This document shows positions 1 to 11,386 of a DNA stretch of 64,000 nt, piece by piece. The notes below the pieces were generated by a model. That model saw nothing but the letters and a program-made list of their open reading frames with translations. It did no database searches and had not been told where the DNA came from. This DNA comes from Angiostrongylus vasorum (Eukaryota > Nematoda > Chromadorea > Rhabditida > Metastrongylidae). Both the position numbers and the translations under genes were made by a program. The stretch lies in the NCBI GenBank assembly GCA_018806985.1, contig JADANN010000162.1:1943501-2007500 (forward strand), in the 5' to 3' direction. Positions within the stretch are counted from its first letter, which is position 1. Each line of letters starts with the position of its first letter.

Positions 1-774
1 CATTTGGAGCGGTTTTTCATTGTTTTATCCATTTCGATCCATCGTTAAACTTCGATATTTCTTCCAACCACTGAGTTTTCTATTTAGGCACTACCAGCTA
101 TGCCTTTCTAATCAAGTACTTCTTCAAAGACATAGGGGAAAGTGAAGAAAAAAGTATCAGGAAGAACAGGAGCACAGAACTGCTTGTATAATAGTTATAC
201 ACCATTATTCACAGTCATCAGTGATTTTAAAGCTTTCCTCATTCAGGTCTCTAACTGTAACCTTTTCCTCGTCGTTTTTTATCATACGTAGAACAATAGG
301 AAGTTAAGTTTTTGCCCTTTCATTTCCGAAAGAAGTTTGTGGTGACGGAAGTCAGTATTACGCCAGCAATTTCTATCAACATATTCGCAAGGTCACCTGT
401 CCTTGCCTTAGTAACTCATGATACGACGCCTTATTTTCAGCGATTTCACACATTCTGGTTCTCTGAAAATGGACTGTATTTGTTCGACAGCTAGAGGTGT
501 TGAGGTGTTGAGAACACGCCAGAATTGTAGAGGAACCTTCAATCCATCTACCGCTCAATGAGCAACAATGGTGTTTGTGCCCGCTCTGTGTCAATACGTC
601 TCGTCATGCAAAGACATTGCTGTCACTATTTGAAAGTGTTTTGCTACTTATACTGTTTATTTCTCCATTTTTTTATACCTTCACATTCCATACCATTCAT
701 ACCAGTAATACGATTCATTATAGTATTTCAGTTGAAATAATATTTTCTCCGGACCCTGGTGTTTGCCGTCGTGT
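1..774. other. Unassigned AT-rich DNA
   Basis: No convincing gene or named repeat is seen. Short open frames of 60-72 codons occur on both strands but lack protein-like composition and splice context. The segment 640-740 is T-rich. Confidence 0.5.
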
Positions 775-990
775 GGCTGACGGCTGAGAGACAGGTGAAA
801 CGAAGGACTCCCATAGTGTTGTTATGAAAGCGTTAGCCTCCGAAAAGAAGAATTGCGTGTTTGGTCCCCACCGCACGCACCAGCGGTCCGGAGTATTGCA
901 AATATCTCAGCAACGTTGTGGTTATATTTCACTTAACACCCTGCCATTAAAAAAATTGTAGGCAGTAAATAAAAAATTGACGACATAGTA
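775..990 (+). repeat. SINE2-type repeat, body and 3' tail
   Basis: This is one of about ten copies of a dispersed family called SINE2 here. In sense orientation it runs through a GAGAGACAGG(T/C)GAAACGAAGGA block, a CCCCACCGCA(C/G) block, then CTCAGCA(A/T)CGTTGTGGTTATA, ACCCTGCC and a tail with TAGGCAGTAAATA. This copy lacks the first ~100 bp (GTGATTATAACTATAGCCTC). The GC-rich middle can form a short hairpin in better copies. Whether the head is tRNA-derived is uncertain. Confidence 0.7.
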
Positions 991-1837
991 GTTCCTGTCA
1001 ATTACCGTCCACTGAACTCTTTCGAGAAAAGGTTTTTTCATACCTCTGTGTGGAGAGTTTTTTCCGGTCGATGCTCGCCACATTATCTGTGTTTAATAAG
1101 CTATCGATAGGCTAATCATTGCGAGAAGTGTGGCAAATTAGTTTTCTGTGTCAAAATATAGCACGAGAAAGAAAGTGATCTCTATGGGTGTCGTACCAGC
1201 CATGATACCCGTTACCAATGGCTACTATGGACATCGCATCATCACGAATGTGTTAGTGCGATTGCATTTCGTCACTCTTAATGCTCATGGCTATCTACTT
1301 TATTTCTAGTGCATCTTCCAATAGCAAACACACATAAGTATTTATCGACACAGAGCAATGCAGAGATGATCAAAGGAATGTAAAGACCCAAGAAAATGAT
1401 GACGTGGTGATAGAGCAGAGGGCTGCGTGCTCCGCAGGCATTCTGCTTGTTATAGAAGACGTATTTTACGAAGGTGTTAAGGTTTTAGTGAAAAGCCGGG
1501 AATGAGTTTGATTCGCGCTTTCTAGGAAAATCAGCAATTGTTAACAATAGCAAGAATAGCAGTGTCTTTTCTTGATCATAGGTTTGTCCTTAACCCGACC
1601 CCACATACATACTCTGAAAATGACCAGTTGGTAGCTAATTGCTGCTCCATGCAGTATATTTTTTTCCTTTTTTTCTCCGGGCCTACCACTTTCCACCTAC
1701 CGTAGGAACTGTGTCGTAGTAACATGCATTACCAGCAATGTAGCTCATCGATATATTCGTTTTCTAACTCCTTACTTTGGCTTTTTTCTTGATGGAATGT
1801 TGTCGATGTTAGGCGTCGCCCATAGACCAACACTAGT
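991..1837. other. Unassigned DNA
   Basis: Nothing recognisable as a gene, RNA gene or repeat family member was found in this stretch. Confidence 0.4.
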
Positions 1838-1962
1838 CGTAATATAACTCTAATGATGCAGGGTATATTGCGAAATATAACTTTTTTCAGCATCATTAGA
1901 GTTATATTTCGCCATATACCCTGCCGTTAAAAAAGAGTATGCAGTAAATAGTAAATAGTAAA
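1838..1962 (+). repeat. Rearranged SINE2 tails forming a hairpin
   Basis: The segment holds the end of a SINE2 copy (ATACCCTGCCGTTAAAAA, then TGCAGTAAATAG repeats) next to an inverted partial copy. TATAACTCTAATGATGC at about 1843 is complementary to GCATCATTAGAGTTATA at about 1890, and the flanking AGGGTATATTGCG and CGCCATATACCCT are also inverted, in the same order rather than in mirrored order. This looks like a local inversion or duplication in the tail of one copy. Confidence 0.6.
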
Positions 1963-2235
1963 TAGTTAAAATTGTGATTATAACTATAGCCTCAGCTTAA
2001 CTGGGTTCAATGCCGATTTGGGCTCCCCAGATCAACCTCGTTGACGGGTGATTGCTGATGGCTAAAAGATCGATAGAACTAGCTGAGAGACAGGCGAAAC
2101 GAAGGACCCGCATGGTGTGGTGGTGAACGCGTTACTCCCCGGAAAGCACAATAGCGCGTTCGTTCCCCACCATAGGCACCTGCGGTTCAGAAATATCTCA
2201 GCTTCGTTGAAGTTATTCTTACGATTTGAACCCAT
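1963..2235 (+). repeat. SINE2 repeat, nearly complete head and body
   Basis: Starts GTGATTATAACTATAGCCTC and proceeds through GGGCTCCCCAGATCA, the GAGAGACAGGCGAAACGAAG block, a GTGTGGTGGTGAACGCGTTA block, CGTTCGTTCCCCACC and ATATCTCAGC. It sits head-to-tail behind the rearranged tail at 1838-1962. The 3' CCCTGCC tail is missing. Confidence 0.7.
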
Positions 2236-2658
2236 TGGAACTATTACACGACGCAGCCACTATTTCATAACATGATCGCAACTGTGCGCATTGACTTCAA
2301 TGCATGTGATTTGAAAGTACAGGCTGCTTTCAACTGTAAGCTATTATGTCTCAGCTGACATACATTGATCTTTGCTTGAAAGATATAGTTCACTTATTCT
2401 ACCATGATGAAAATCTGATTTTGTGGACCCCCACTAGTCGTATTCCTGCCCACTATTCTTGCTTCAAGGCTGCAATTTGAACACGGAAGTAATTGAGTGG
2501 GTGGGATTTTGCCAACACGATAGGATGATGTTCTGCAAAGTGTCGTCAGTTTTTATGGCTGCAACTCTTTCGTGGGAAATTTTACAAATTTAAAGTTCAT
2601 CAATTTTTTTGAGACTTTATCCTAAATGAATTTGCAAATGAAGTGCTAATTCTTTTAC

Positions 2659-2929
2659 ATGACAATGGCCTGGCATCACTTATTGTACGAATTGCGGCAC
2701 GGCTTAAATACGATTCGTTTGCTTCCATCCGTCCACAAAGGTCTCTGGATTTGGGTGTGGATTCGGCCATTGCTCGCGAATCTCGGTCTTCTTTGTGGTT
2801 GTCGTTGAGTGCTAGTCGAGTCGATTCTCTTTCGAATTCTAATACGATCGTGCCACCACCGCTTTCCAACGTTAGATTAGAGTTAACGGGTTGTTTCCGG
2901 AGAAGTCTGGTACCAACTTCCCACCACAG
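2659..2929 (-). CDS. Candidate coding exon, product not recognised
   Basis: On the minus strand a frame stays open for about 110 codons from 2943 to 2600. It reads ...LWWEVGTRLLRKQPVNSN... at its start and ...ESYLSRAAIRTISDARPLS near a possible GTAAAAG donor (2652-2658). A T-rich tract followed by ATGAG at 2930-2935 could be the acceptor, though it is weaker than the nematode TTTTCAG consensus. Charged and polar composition suggests protein rather than random sequence. No domain is recognised, and the complementary frame at 2643-2936 (+) is also open, so strand is not certain. Confidence 0.25.
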
Positions 2930-2943
2930 CTCATGAAAAAAAA

Positions 2944-3519
2944 TAAATGATATTTTGTGAGAACTGGAAATTTTGCGCTAGAGCAAGGTTGTTTTTATGC
3001 CTGTAGATCTCGGTACTCCATGATGGGAGAAATTACCACACCTGTCGTCAAAGAACCATCTTTGGTACAAATATGTTAACAAGCTCGTGTGCTCTCAATG
3101 ATGGTCATATCAAATCGCAAAGCAGAGCTTGTCGAAGGTTATATGTTAAATATATGAAGGTTAGAAGATGTGCGCGTTCTCTTGATGCTCGTCAACTAAT
3201 GGCTGGATCTCACGGATTACATCGATGGCGCTGATTTCCTTGACAAATCCACACATTCACACGGGTCTTCCGGAGTTCTACAGCGTTACGAAGCCATTAA
3301 TTCATTTAAAGAACTTTACCATATTAAACAACACCTCAGATGCAACTATATGATATGCTATGTAATCTAGCATAATTTTTTTACTTCGTTTATGAACAAA
3401 ACTTCTTAGCTAAACTTTCGCATATGGAGAATTTCCTTTGCGTGAGTTCTTCATTCATGACGCTACAGAGTCACCAAGTTTCTTAACGTTAAGGTTTTTC
3501 CTTCAGTATGGGTATTTAT
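2944..3519. other. Unassigned DNA
   Basis: No gene or repeat family member recognised. Confidence 0.4.
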
Positions 3520-3800
3520 GATAAAGGATTAAGCTCTCGGCGTTGATCAATCGCTAAGGGATGCCCCATGCATTCGACTTCATGAGGCATCGTTTGGAGA
3601 TGATTGAATGTATATCTAGCCTTTACAATGACTCAAGGTGACCTACCAATGTATCGAGCCCGTACTGCTATCTTCCCAGCCAAGTCTGGTACCAATTCGC
3701 CGACCACGGAGAGATGGAAAGCTTGGTGAGCTATGGGCGCGAATCGACCCCATGTGTGTGTCGTAGGGCGCCTTCGACAACCGCTCCACACACGCCAATT
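3520..3800 (-). repeat. SINE1 (tRNA-headed SINE), near full length
   Basis: SINE1 here means a ~270 bp repeat whose sense strand begins with a tRNA-like head (A-box TAGCGCAGTGGTTAGAGG, B-box-like GGATCGATCCC), then a GTACCAGACTTG block, a CGATACATCGG block, and a 3' end complementary to GTTGATCAATCCCTGAGGG. This copy is inverted: the 3' end is at 3530 and the eroded tRNA head at 3750-3800 (complement of GGCGCC and GTGTGGAGCGG). Confidence 0.8.
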
Positions 3801-4524
3801 TTTTTAAAGGGTATTTAGATATTCTCGTAATTTGTACTCGTGGTTATTACGGTCATTAATAGCAGCATCAATTAAAGATTTTTAATCGATTACATGAGAC
3901 TTTTTTGAAGGCGCGTGCTTTTTTAATCCTTCATTAGATCGTTTTCTCTTCGCAGATTTTCTAGCTAATCATCTAAAGCTTTATCTGGTGGCGAATATAC
4001 ACACCTCCATATATCTTCGTATCCATGTGATTACAATTTCCGTGAGTAATTCTGCCTTTTTTTCCTCTCAACTCTACGTTTGCACTAAACGCTTTCCCCA
4101 CGGCCTTGCCTTTGCCTTCTAAAAAACACGCTCTATTTTTTTTGCTACCACAAAAACATATGCATTTCGAATAACAGCCATTCACTAGTATAACGTTTTT
4201 CCTAAGACATTGTTACTAGTGAGGTTCGTTGACTACAACACTGACGACAAACAATATATTTCTTTACGAGCTAGGCACAAACCTTTCTTCGGCTAACTTA
4301 TCGGCGCCTCCGTCTTCTTCAGACCCGCAATGAATCGTGTGGATTGTCTACAGCTTTTCCTCCTCGCTCTGTGTTTCTTCGTAATTGTGGTTGTTGATCA
4401 TTGCCTTTTTCACCACCGTAAGAAAAGTCCGAGATTAATATGGCTGCCTGTGCCGCACACATGCTAATCTGCAATTGAGTCAGAATGGAAACACTTTTCC
4501 AATGCAGTTTTTTAAGTAAACGCA
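3801..4524. other. Unassigned DNA
   Basis: Contains short minus-strand open frames (3973-4185, 4319-4525) without recognisable domains. Nothing else identified. Confidence 0.4.
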
Positions 4525-4930
4525 CACGAGGTTGTTATTCTGCTGTTTATTGACAAAAGTTGTCGTTTCGGCGGATTTAACATTCTTCAGAGCCCGAAAA
4601 GGTCACGTTGACTGCACTCTATTCAGCCAAACACCACAAGTTCAACAGAAAAGCAACGAAACATAGATTGCAGTCAAACTTGGAACAACAAAATAGCTTC
4701 CTCACACAGTCACCGCTTTCTATGAGTCTTCCAGCGAGTATTTCAACTGGAGGCTAAGCGCACTGAGTCCACATTAATGGGTAATAAGCCCTTTTCGCGC
4801 CTAAATATTCGTCTGAGATCATGCGTGATAACGAGGCATTCAGCGTCTCTATGGTTCATTTTTTGGATTCCTGGAATTTACTCAGAACTCTTCGAGAGTT
4901 TTGCAGGCTGAAGTTTTCGATTCCTGTGCG
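4525..4930 (-). mobile_element. Penelope-like element, 3' fragment
   Basis: The left boundary carries the terminal motif ACGAGGTTGTTATT shared with the other PLE-related elements in the window. It is followed by a degenerate hammerhead motif (4561-4602) and about 330 bp similar to the region at 25400-25720, 3' of the GIY-YIG coding part of the PLE there (for example the GCGTGATAA(C/T)GAGGCATTC block at 4823). The similarity fades after about 4930, before any endonuclease code, so this is a truncated non-coding remnant. Confidence 0.65.
4561..4602 (-). ncRNA. Degenerate hammerhead-ribozyme-like motif
   Basis: On the minus strand the sequence reads GGGCT, CTGAAGA, an eroded stem II, CCGCC, GAAA, CGAC. 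The conserved CUGANGA and GAAA core boxes are present. The stem II 5' half is mutated and the cleavage triplet GTC has become GAC, so activity is unlikely. Confidence 0.45.
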
Positions 4931-6910
4931 TAAATGTGAAAAAGTGCTTCTACTTGAAAATCTTCCCGTTAAACTTTCCGATGCTGTCACTCGTTCTCTG
5001 CAGCTAATTACGATTAATGAACATCCAGCCATTTTGCGCTATGACGCTCATTCGGTGTACTGTGGTCAATGCGCATTTTCATTGAAAATCGAAAAAATTG
5101 ATCGATGATCGCGTATATCACCTTTACTCTCGTTCATCCTTTAGTGAGTCGAGTAAGCATTTATAAAGTTTCTACTCGTCTTCGCCGTGTACCAGAGCTA
5201 TTCGGCGAGCTCCGTTCATTCATTCGAGAGACATATAAATTACCATATTTTTTCCTATAAGACCACCATTAATTTTCTACTTCACAATGTAGACGTGATG
5301 ACTATTTATTGGAGGCCACATGGAGCCGTTCAACTTCATCCCTATTAGGTGACTGCAAGTTTTATGGCAAATCCACGTTTAGGACGCAATTCGCATAAGT
5401 GATGTGCTTGCTCAACATGAACATTTATACAAGGTATAACTAAATCAGGCACGACATGTATAACTGTTTCTTCTGAACCGACCTGGACATCAGAATAAGT
5501 AGAAGGCCACTGTTGATCTGCAACTAATCTAATGCTTCACCAAAAAACAAGCAGGATATCCGAGTGAGATAAGACCCATGAGTATAATAAATGGGATGCG
5601 GCACCATGGCCTTCTTAAAAACAGCAATAATTCAGGTCGAGTGTCAACAGTACTTATTTTTTTGGGATGTGGATCTTCTTAGTCGCATCGACTCGAATCT
5701 AGTGGAGTAAAATATCCAACGAACGATGTCACCTCACCTGGCAGTTAACTGTGAGCAGGCACTAACGAAGACCATTAACCATTTGAGACTTCACTGGTTT
5801 TCCTGCTAATATGAAGCTATAATATCCAGCACTTTCGTTTTGTAGAACACAGATCTTGATTGATTTCCTAACCATAATTTTCTCTTATAAGAATGCAATC
5901 CATTCTGCATCGGTCTGACTGTATTAAACGGCTACTATATAGAGAAACTGTATTTTTTAAAAGTGGCTATTGCTTAATTCAGGCTTGAATGTTGAAAGTC
6001 TTGATTTATTGATGAACCTGAGCGATGTTCGTGCGACTTCCTTACTGCGGGTTAGATTTCGGCGCGATCGCCTTCATTACAGTTGTGATTCTCGTCGAAA
6101 GTCCACGGCAGGACATTCTTTCGACGTTGTTAGTCCCAGTAGTCGGGTTGAGTAGAATCAAATGGAGTAGAAATGTTTCCTTACTCGGCATTGTTTCGCA
6201 AATAACGAAACGTGAGCGCGTCTCTAACGAGGCCCGTCTAGTGTACTCGCTACTTACTCGGTTATTTATTCATTTAATAAAATGTCAAACGCGTGACTTA
6301 AGCTGCGTTCTAAATTCATTACCTATTTGCAAGGTGGCGCGGGCTTAACTTATCCATATAATTTCGCCAGGGGAAGCATTCTGTGGACAGCTTTGCTTCG
6401 TGTACTCCGTCAGTGCAGTGCAACATCTTGATTGAACCCGACCTTAGTTTGAACTCAACATATCAGAGCCAGGCCCTTAAACCACAGATCCATTCACATC
6501 TCACTTAAAAAATACGTTTATTTTGGTCCCTATCTATACCATCTGAAGCTAAAGTACTTGTCATGTTTCCTTGCAACAAACTTGGAAAACTAAGCGAGGT
6601 CTATGGGTAGACTCACTTCGCTGTATTTACGCAGTATTGCTCACGACCACAATTTTAACGTCATCGTGAAGCCTCGCCTTTCGGTGTTATCAGATTTTTC
6701 ATTGAGATTATTTCTTCAGCAAATTCCCTGTGCTTTTTAAGTATTAGCTTCAGCAGGCCTCTTGTGTGAAGTTTTATCGATTTTTCTTAGGGAGATTAGT
6801 AGTGTTCAAAGCTATCGATTTTATTTTTTCACAATGGAATAAATAATGATTTCGTTTGTTATACTGTTTTGAGTAGTAGAAGAATATCTCATTGTTGTTG
6901 TTACTGAGCA
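4931..6910. other. Unassigned DNA
   Basis: The longest frame is 107 codons at 6025-6348 (+), beginning with ATG but with no recognisable domain or splice context. No repeat family member was identified. Confidence 0.4.
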
Positions 6911-6949
6911 AACGTGAGGTTGTTATTATAGGGTTTACTCATTCGCAAT

Positions 6950-6985
6950 AGTTGACGTTTAGGTGACTTCACCTTCTTCAGAGCA
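6950..6985 (-). ncRNA. Hammerhead-like motif, left arm
   Basis: Minus-strand order: GCT, CTGAAGA, A, stem II GGTGA-AG-TCACC (perfect 5 bp), TAAA in place of GAAA, CGTC, AACT. The GAAA box change probably weakens or abolishes self-cleavage. Confidence 0.5.
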
Positions 6986-7196
6986 TGAAAGGATAAAATT
7001 GAAACGCAATCTGCTCAGCCAAACACTTCTGCAACCCCATCATGTAAAACTAATACATAAATTTCTATGTCACATAGAAAATTTCCGCATTATAGTGTGT
7101 ATTTTTAAACTACACAAAAAAATTTGTGTCAAGTTTTGGCTGCTGTGGTTATGAAGGTGTTTGGCTGGGTGGCTGCGGGTCAATTTGACCCTTCCG

Positions 7197-7232
7197 GTTC
7201 TGAAGAAGGCTAAATCTTGAAAACGTCAGCTA
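7197..7232 (+). ncRNA. Hammerhead-like motif, right arm
   Basis: Plus-strand order: GGTT, CTGAAGA, A, eroded stem II (GGCTAAATCTT), GAAA, one extra A, CGTC, AGCT. Core boxes are readable but stem II is largely lost. Confidence 0.45.
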
Positions 7233-8617
7233 TTCTGAATTAATAAATGTTTTAATAACAACCTCGTGTTTGCTTTTTTGAAGAAAAAACAGGGAATTAT
7301 TGATCAACGGCGAGGCTAGAAGAAATGGATCCTCGTACTTACTACAAGAAGAATATCTATTTTATTTAGCGATCTGCCAACATAATCTAAGAATTTTGGA
7401 TGTTTTTTATGTAACTGTGATAAAGCAAACCTTTTGCGATTAATTGTGCTATAGAATGATAAGAAATCTTCTTCAAAGGAAAGCACTTTCCCTATCTCCT
7501 CCCATCCTCCCTAACGAGAGTTAAAACATTGATCTGCGTCCTAGCTTCTTTATCTCATTTTTGTATAAAAGACAAACTTACAAAAAATATAGCTATAGTC
7601 TTACCTCTCAGTAAGCTGATTTCTACATCGAACCACTTACGAATATCGAATGGCCGTTACGAACAAGACGAAGACATCAAGGCCAGTGTGGAGATAATTG
7701 CTTAAGGGGATTCAGCTATGAGTGATTAGCTGGAGACTGCTTGTCGCAATATCTCAGAGTCGATGACATTGAGGCATATTGCTTGCGTGAGCACTCGTAT
7801 CACCTCTTCACTTTTGCTCTAATAACCCTTTGCTTATCACTCTATTCTTGTGCTTCATAAAGGACTAACTCGATAATTTTCAAACGTACCATGCGAGTCC
7901 CTGTAACTGGCAGTGTAGAAGCGGCTGTAGGACCAAGTATTTTCAATAGAATATGCGAATATAACTTTTCTCGCCTGAAAGTTCCATAGGGATTAGCCCA
8001 CTTTTATTAAACTTGGGTAAAATATTTTCATTTTTTAAAAACTCATGTTATGGAAAAAAAATGATTCAGTGTGTTTCAAGAGCTAATTGGTGTACCCCTC
8101 AGTGGTAAACTTCCCGTTTTGATGGATGCTTCACATATTTTTCATTGTAAGTAAACTGTTAGAACATCGAATCCGTTTGTTTTAAAGGTTGTCTGTTTCT
8201 ATGCTGTCCAAAGGTCTTTACCTTACCGAAAACTGGCGTGACCCATCTCATCACAAATCAACTTTTGGTGGAACGAAAAAGTTAGAAGTCAGAATGCTGC
8301 AGTCGTTAGAGTTGTCCCTGATTTGAATTTTTTTATTTTTTATTTTTTTTAAGTATTTGAGATGTTCGAAACGAAAAAATAATAACGGAGAAGGTTGTTG
8401 CCCTAGGTTATGATGTGTGTTGGTGACATGAGCGGATGAAAAGAAGATTGCGTGCTAACGAGAATGCTCTCTCTCAAATCAGACAACTCGCTTTTCGCTT
8501 TCTTGTTGCGATGTAAATCGTGCCTTACAGCCGTGGTTTCTAGATCTTCTACTCATCCCTGTGCACTTTAAATTCCTTGCAGTCGATCTGTTAGGCACCA
8601 AAATGATTCTGGATAAG

Positions 8618-8809
8618 TTAAACCTTCTTTACAAATGTTTCCTTCGCTATGTATCTGATATTGCTTCCCGATAAGATGTCAGCGCCGGACAGGTCGTGAA
8701 TTTCACACACATCCAAACTGTTGCACTCTAACGAACATTTCGAATGAGTCTTTTCCTCAATACAAACAGTTGTCAAACTCCTCACGCAATGCGAGGGAGC
8801 AATGCACAT
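8618..8809 (-). CDS. Weak candidate exon, cysteine-containing
   Basis: A 63-codon minus frame contains CIEEKTHSKCSLECN and a third CEIHDLSG cluster, giving four or five cysteines in about 25 residues. A GTAAAG at the 3' end could be a donor. No acceptor of the nematode consensus is evident. Product unknown; may be chance. Confidence 0.15.
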   Translation of the reverse strand: MCIAPSHCVRSLTTVCIEEKTHSKCSLECNSLDVCEIHDLSGADILSGSNIRYIAKETFVKKV

Positions 8810-9015
8810 CTACGGCTTTTTCAATTCAGTTGGTCTTCAAACTCTAACAAGTGTCCCTCGATTGCTCAATCTTTTGGTATGTGCAACAGGACAACGATTG
8901 TTATTGAGTTGTGCCATCACCTTCGCTTCTGAAGTGAAACTTCTCTTCTTGTTCTTCACCACGGCCCTTAGCTAGAGGAAAGCACCTAAAACTATATTTT
9001 GTATACTCCACAATA

Positions 9016-9213
9016 TCAGAATTCCACCTTGATAGAATGCGAAGACTTGAACTTGGTTGTTAAAGATCTGAACATTCTGCTGCGTTCTTCTGAATCAGTA
9101 AAGTTCACTATGAGATAAAATATTTTTGTTTTATCATGAAAGCGGTCATTGTTTTCTAATAAACACACATTGAAATCAGTGCGTGTTTTTGCGAATGCGT
9201 TTAAATAGTCCAT
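9016..9213 (-). CDS. Weak candidate exon or small ORF
   Basis: A 65-codon ATG-initiated minus frame reads ...FNVCLLENNDRFHDKTK... and ...NFTDSEERSRMFRSLT..., with charged, protein-like composition and an in-frame TGA. It lies 200 bp upstream (in minus sense) of the candidate at 8618-8809. No domain recognised. Confidence 0.18.
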   Translation of the reverse strand: MDYLNAFAKTRTDFNVCLLENNDRFHDKTKIFYLIVNFTDSEERSRMFRSLTTKFKSSHSIKVEF

Positions 9214-9234
9214 AACAATGTTAAATTTTTCTTC

Positions 9235-9410
9235 AATACCTAATACTGTTTTTCACGGCAGGGTATTATATGTGAAATAACCACGATGATGCTGAGATAA
9301 GGACCGCAGGTGCCTGCGGGGGGGAACGAACGCGTTATTATCCTTCCCCTGGCTAACGCGTTCACCACCGCACCATGCGGGTCCTGTAACATCTCTAACA
9401 AGTTTGCCAC
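9235..9410 (-). repeat. SINE2 repeat, 3' part
   Basis: Inverted copy starting with the complement of the CCCTGCCGT tail and CACGATGATGCTGAGATA. It carries the perfect hairpin CCGCAGG-TG-CCTGCGG (9304-9319) and ends in the ACCGCACCATGCGGGTCC block. The head beyond about 9400 is absent. Confidence 0.7.
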
Positions 9411-11344
9411 ATATGGAACTCGATTCAATGGATTCGACATGTGGAACTCTGGAAATTTGGGAAGTTTTATTGTTAGGCTCACAGCGCAGGTTTAACATAT
9501 AAGTGTCGGTGTTGGTTTTCTCTCATTGCCAATAATAAATATTCCACAATAACCAGAGTACTTGGAGTCTCATGCAAAGTATTTCTAAGGCATCATTCCT
9601 CCTCCAAAGCTTTTGAACCAAATTTCAAAAGTGCTAACAAAAAAATAAAGAAGTCTGAAACTTTCAGTGAAGGTGTTGTAACGAGTACAACGTTGATCTG
9701 TTTGGTTATCACGTCACGTTGGATGGCGTCCCGCTCGTTCCATCACTCCAGTGCTCGAGGAACGAACCTCGATGACAAAAAAAAACGAGGCGAAAACAGG
9801 GCTACTGGAGAACCTGAATACTTGAGTTGCTTGGCTTCACAAATCACGAATAATAGCGCAGGCGCTGCACTATTTGCACTTGACTAGTAACTTGATGGTT
9901 GAAGAATATTTTCATTCCGTTCGTTCTTGAAATGCTAGAGCTTTCCCATTTAGTCACCACTTGCCAGCAAGGGGTCATGTTGTTACCGAGATGGTAAGGA
10001 TCCTTAGCATTGCTTAACTCCTAGCTTCCGTCTGAAAATGTGTCAACCCCAGTCAACTTGTGAAACTTCGTTGAGAGCCTGATTATGAAAGTAACTTCAC
10101 ATTATATACTACAGCTATCGCTTAAGCCAAATTACGGAGCAAAGGCGATGTTCTAACGAAAACCATATTTCCGATCCTAAACTGGTAACCGACTATATCG
10201 ACTTTGTTAAAACTTTCGCTGCTTTTGAGAAAACGTTGAATTTTTTCTGCGAGTTTATGCCCTTAGGCATAAGCTCTTAATGGGACAAGAGAACATCAAA
10301 TAGTTTCTTTCCAGTTATCGAATTAAGTTATGCAATATTTAGTACATCAGTATAAAGACCTTGTGTTACTGGAGACGAAGGTTGGCATGCGAAGGCTTCC
10401 GCTCTTTTCGTGTCAGAGCCAAAAATACGTGCAAGAATGAAGTGGTTCTTCATACATTGATTGGCTATCCGTTTTCAGGAAGAATCATGGTGGTAGATGC
10501 TCTGTTTATTGATTCATAGTGGTCAAACCAATTTTGCAAGTAGGTAACTAGTTTCGTTGTTTCTTTTCCTTTCTTCTCTCTTTAATTTCACTGAGTGAGC
10601 TGTTCTTTCTTGACGTTCAGCGTCAACAAAGGATTAGGATTTTGGCTGATAACCACCATATGACGTTACGCAAGTGGCTGATTTACTTAAAATGGCGGAA
10701 CAAGTAAAAGTCACCATTCGGTTAGATGCTGAAATCACAACGTTCACTCTGGATATTTTTTTCTATGAGTCGACATAATTCGTGCTAATCTCGTCACTTC
10801 TTGCATTCGGTTGGTTTCTTCTCATCTATCGTTGTTGGAGGTCTTCGAATTTGAAAATGGGTTCAGCTGCAGCTTGAGGATTTTTTTGGTCCTCGTTGTG
10901 AGTGTGATTGGAAACTTTTCAAGCAGGTTCTCCTTGGAATCCCGTGATAACCGTGCTTGTGTGTGTGTGTGTGTGTTTGAAAAAAAGTGAACTAGGATAC
11001 GAAAGTTGTATGAATGGCTAATCATGTGTTATTAACAACAAACAACTGACGATAGTCTACAAAGAAGGGATCCTGTGTGTCAGTTTCATCTCGAAATTAA
11101 GATCATCACTGTGGCAAAATAGCTGGATATCAGTAACCTGTTGCACGAAAAATGACAATGAGAAACAGCAAAAGTCATTAGAGATAAGAGCTTAGCAAAT
11201 ACTATGCTCAACTTTTCAAAATGACGAGAGTTATGGGCCAGTTTTTGAAACAGCAATGTCACATATAATCGGCAACGAAACGAAGGGAAACTAAGTGTTT
11301 CATTTAGTAATTCCCAAAGAACAACATACGCAAACTAAACAACA
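9411..11344. other. Unassigned DNA
   Basis: Apart from a short GT microsatellite at 10959-10976, no gene or repeat was recognised. Confidence 0.4.
10959..10976. repeat. GT dinucleotide microsatellite
   Basis: Nine uninterrupted GT units. Confidence 0.9.
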
Positions 11345-11386
11345 GGGGCCCTTGTCATTTGCAGCGAAAAGGTCACGTCACGAAAT

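Larger units (their letters stand above)
6911..7271. mobile_element. Palindromic PLE-derived element with two hammerhead motifs
   Basis: The element is bounded by inverted termini (CGTGAGGTTGTTATTA at the left, TAATAACAACCTCGTG at the right). Its two halves are imperfect reverse complements over most of their length; for example CAGCCAAACAC(T/C)TTC on the left strand recurs on the right when read in reverse. Near the centre is TTTCTATGT-C-ACATAGAAA (7062-7080). Each half carries one hammerhead-like motif, facing outward. No coding capacity. It resembles an inverted dimer of a PLE terminal repeat without the enzyme body. Confidence 0.65.
7272..9234. other. Mostly unassigned DNA
   Basis: No repeat family member recognised. 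Two minus-strand open stretches with somewhat protein-like composition lie at 9016-9213 and 8618-8809 and are listed separately as weak candidates. Confidence 0.4.

Noticed and set aside
6025..6348. 107-codon ATG frame (+)
   Set aside because: No domain, no repeat partner and no splice or promoter context; hydrophobic but not signal-like. Left as unassigned.
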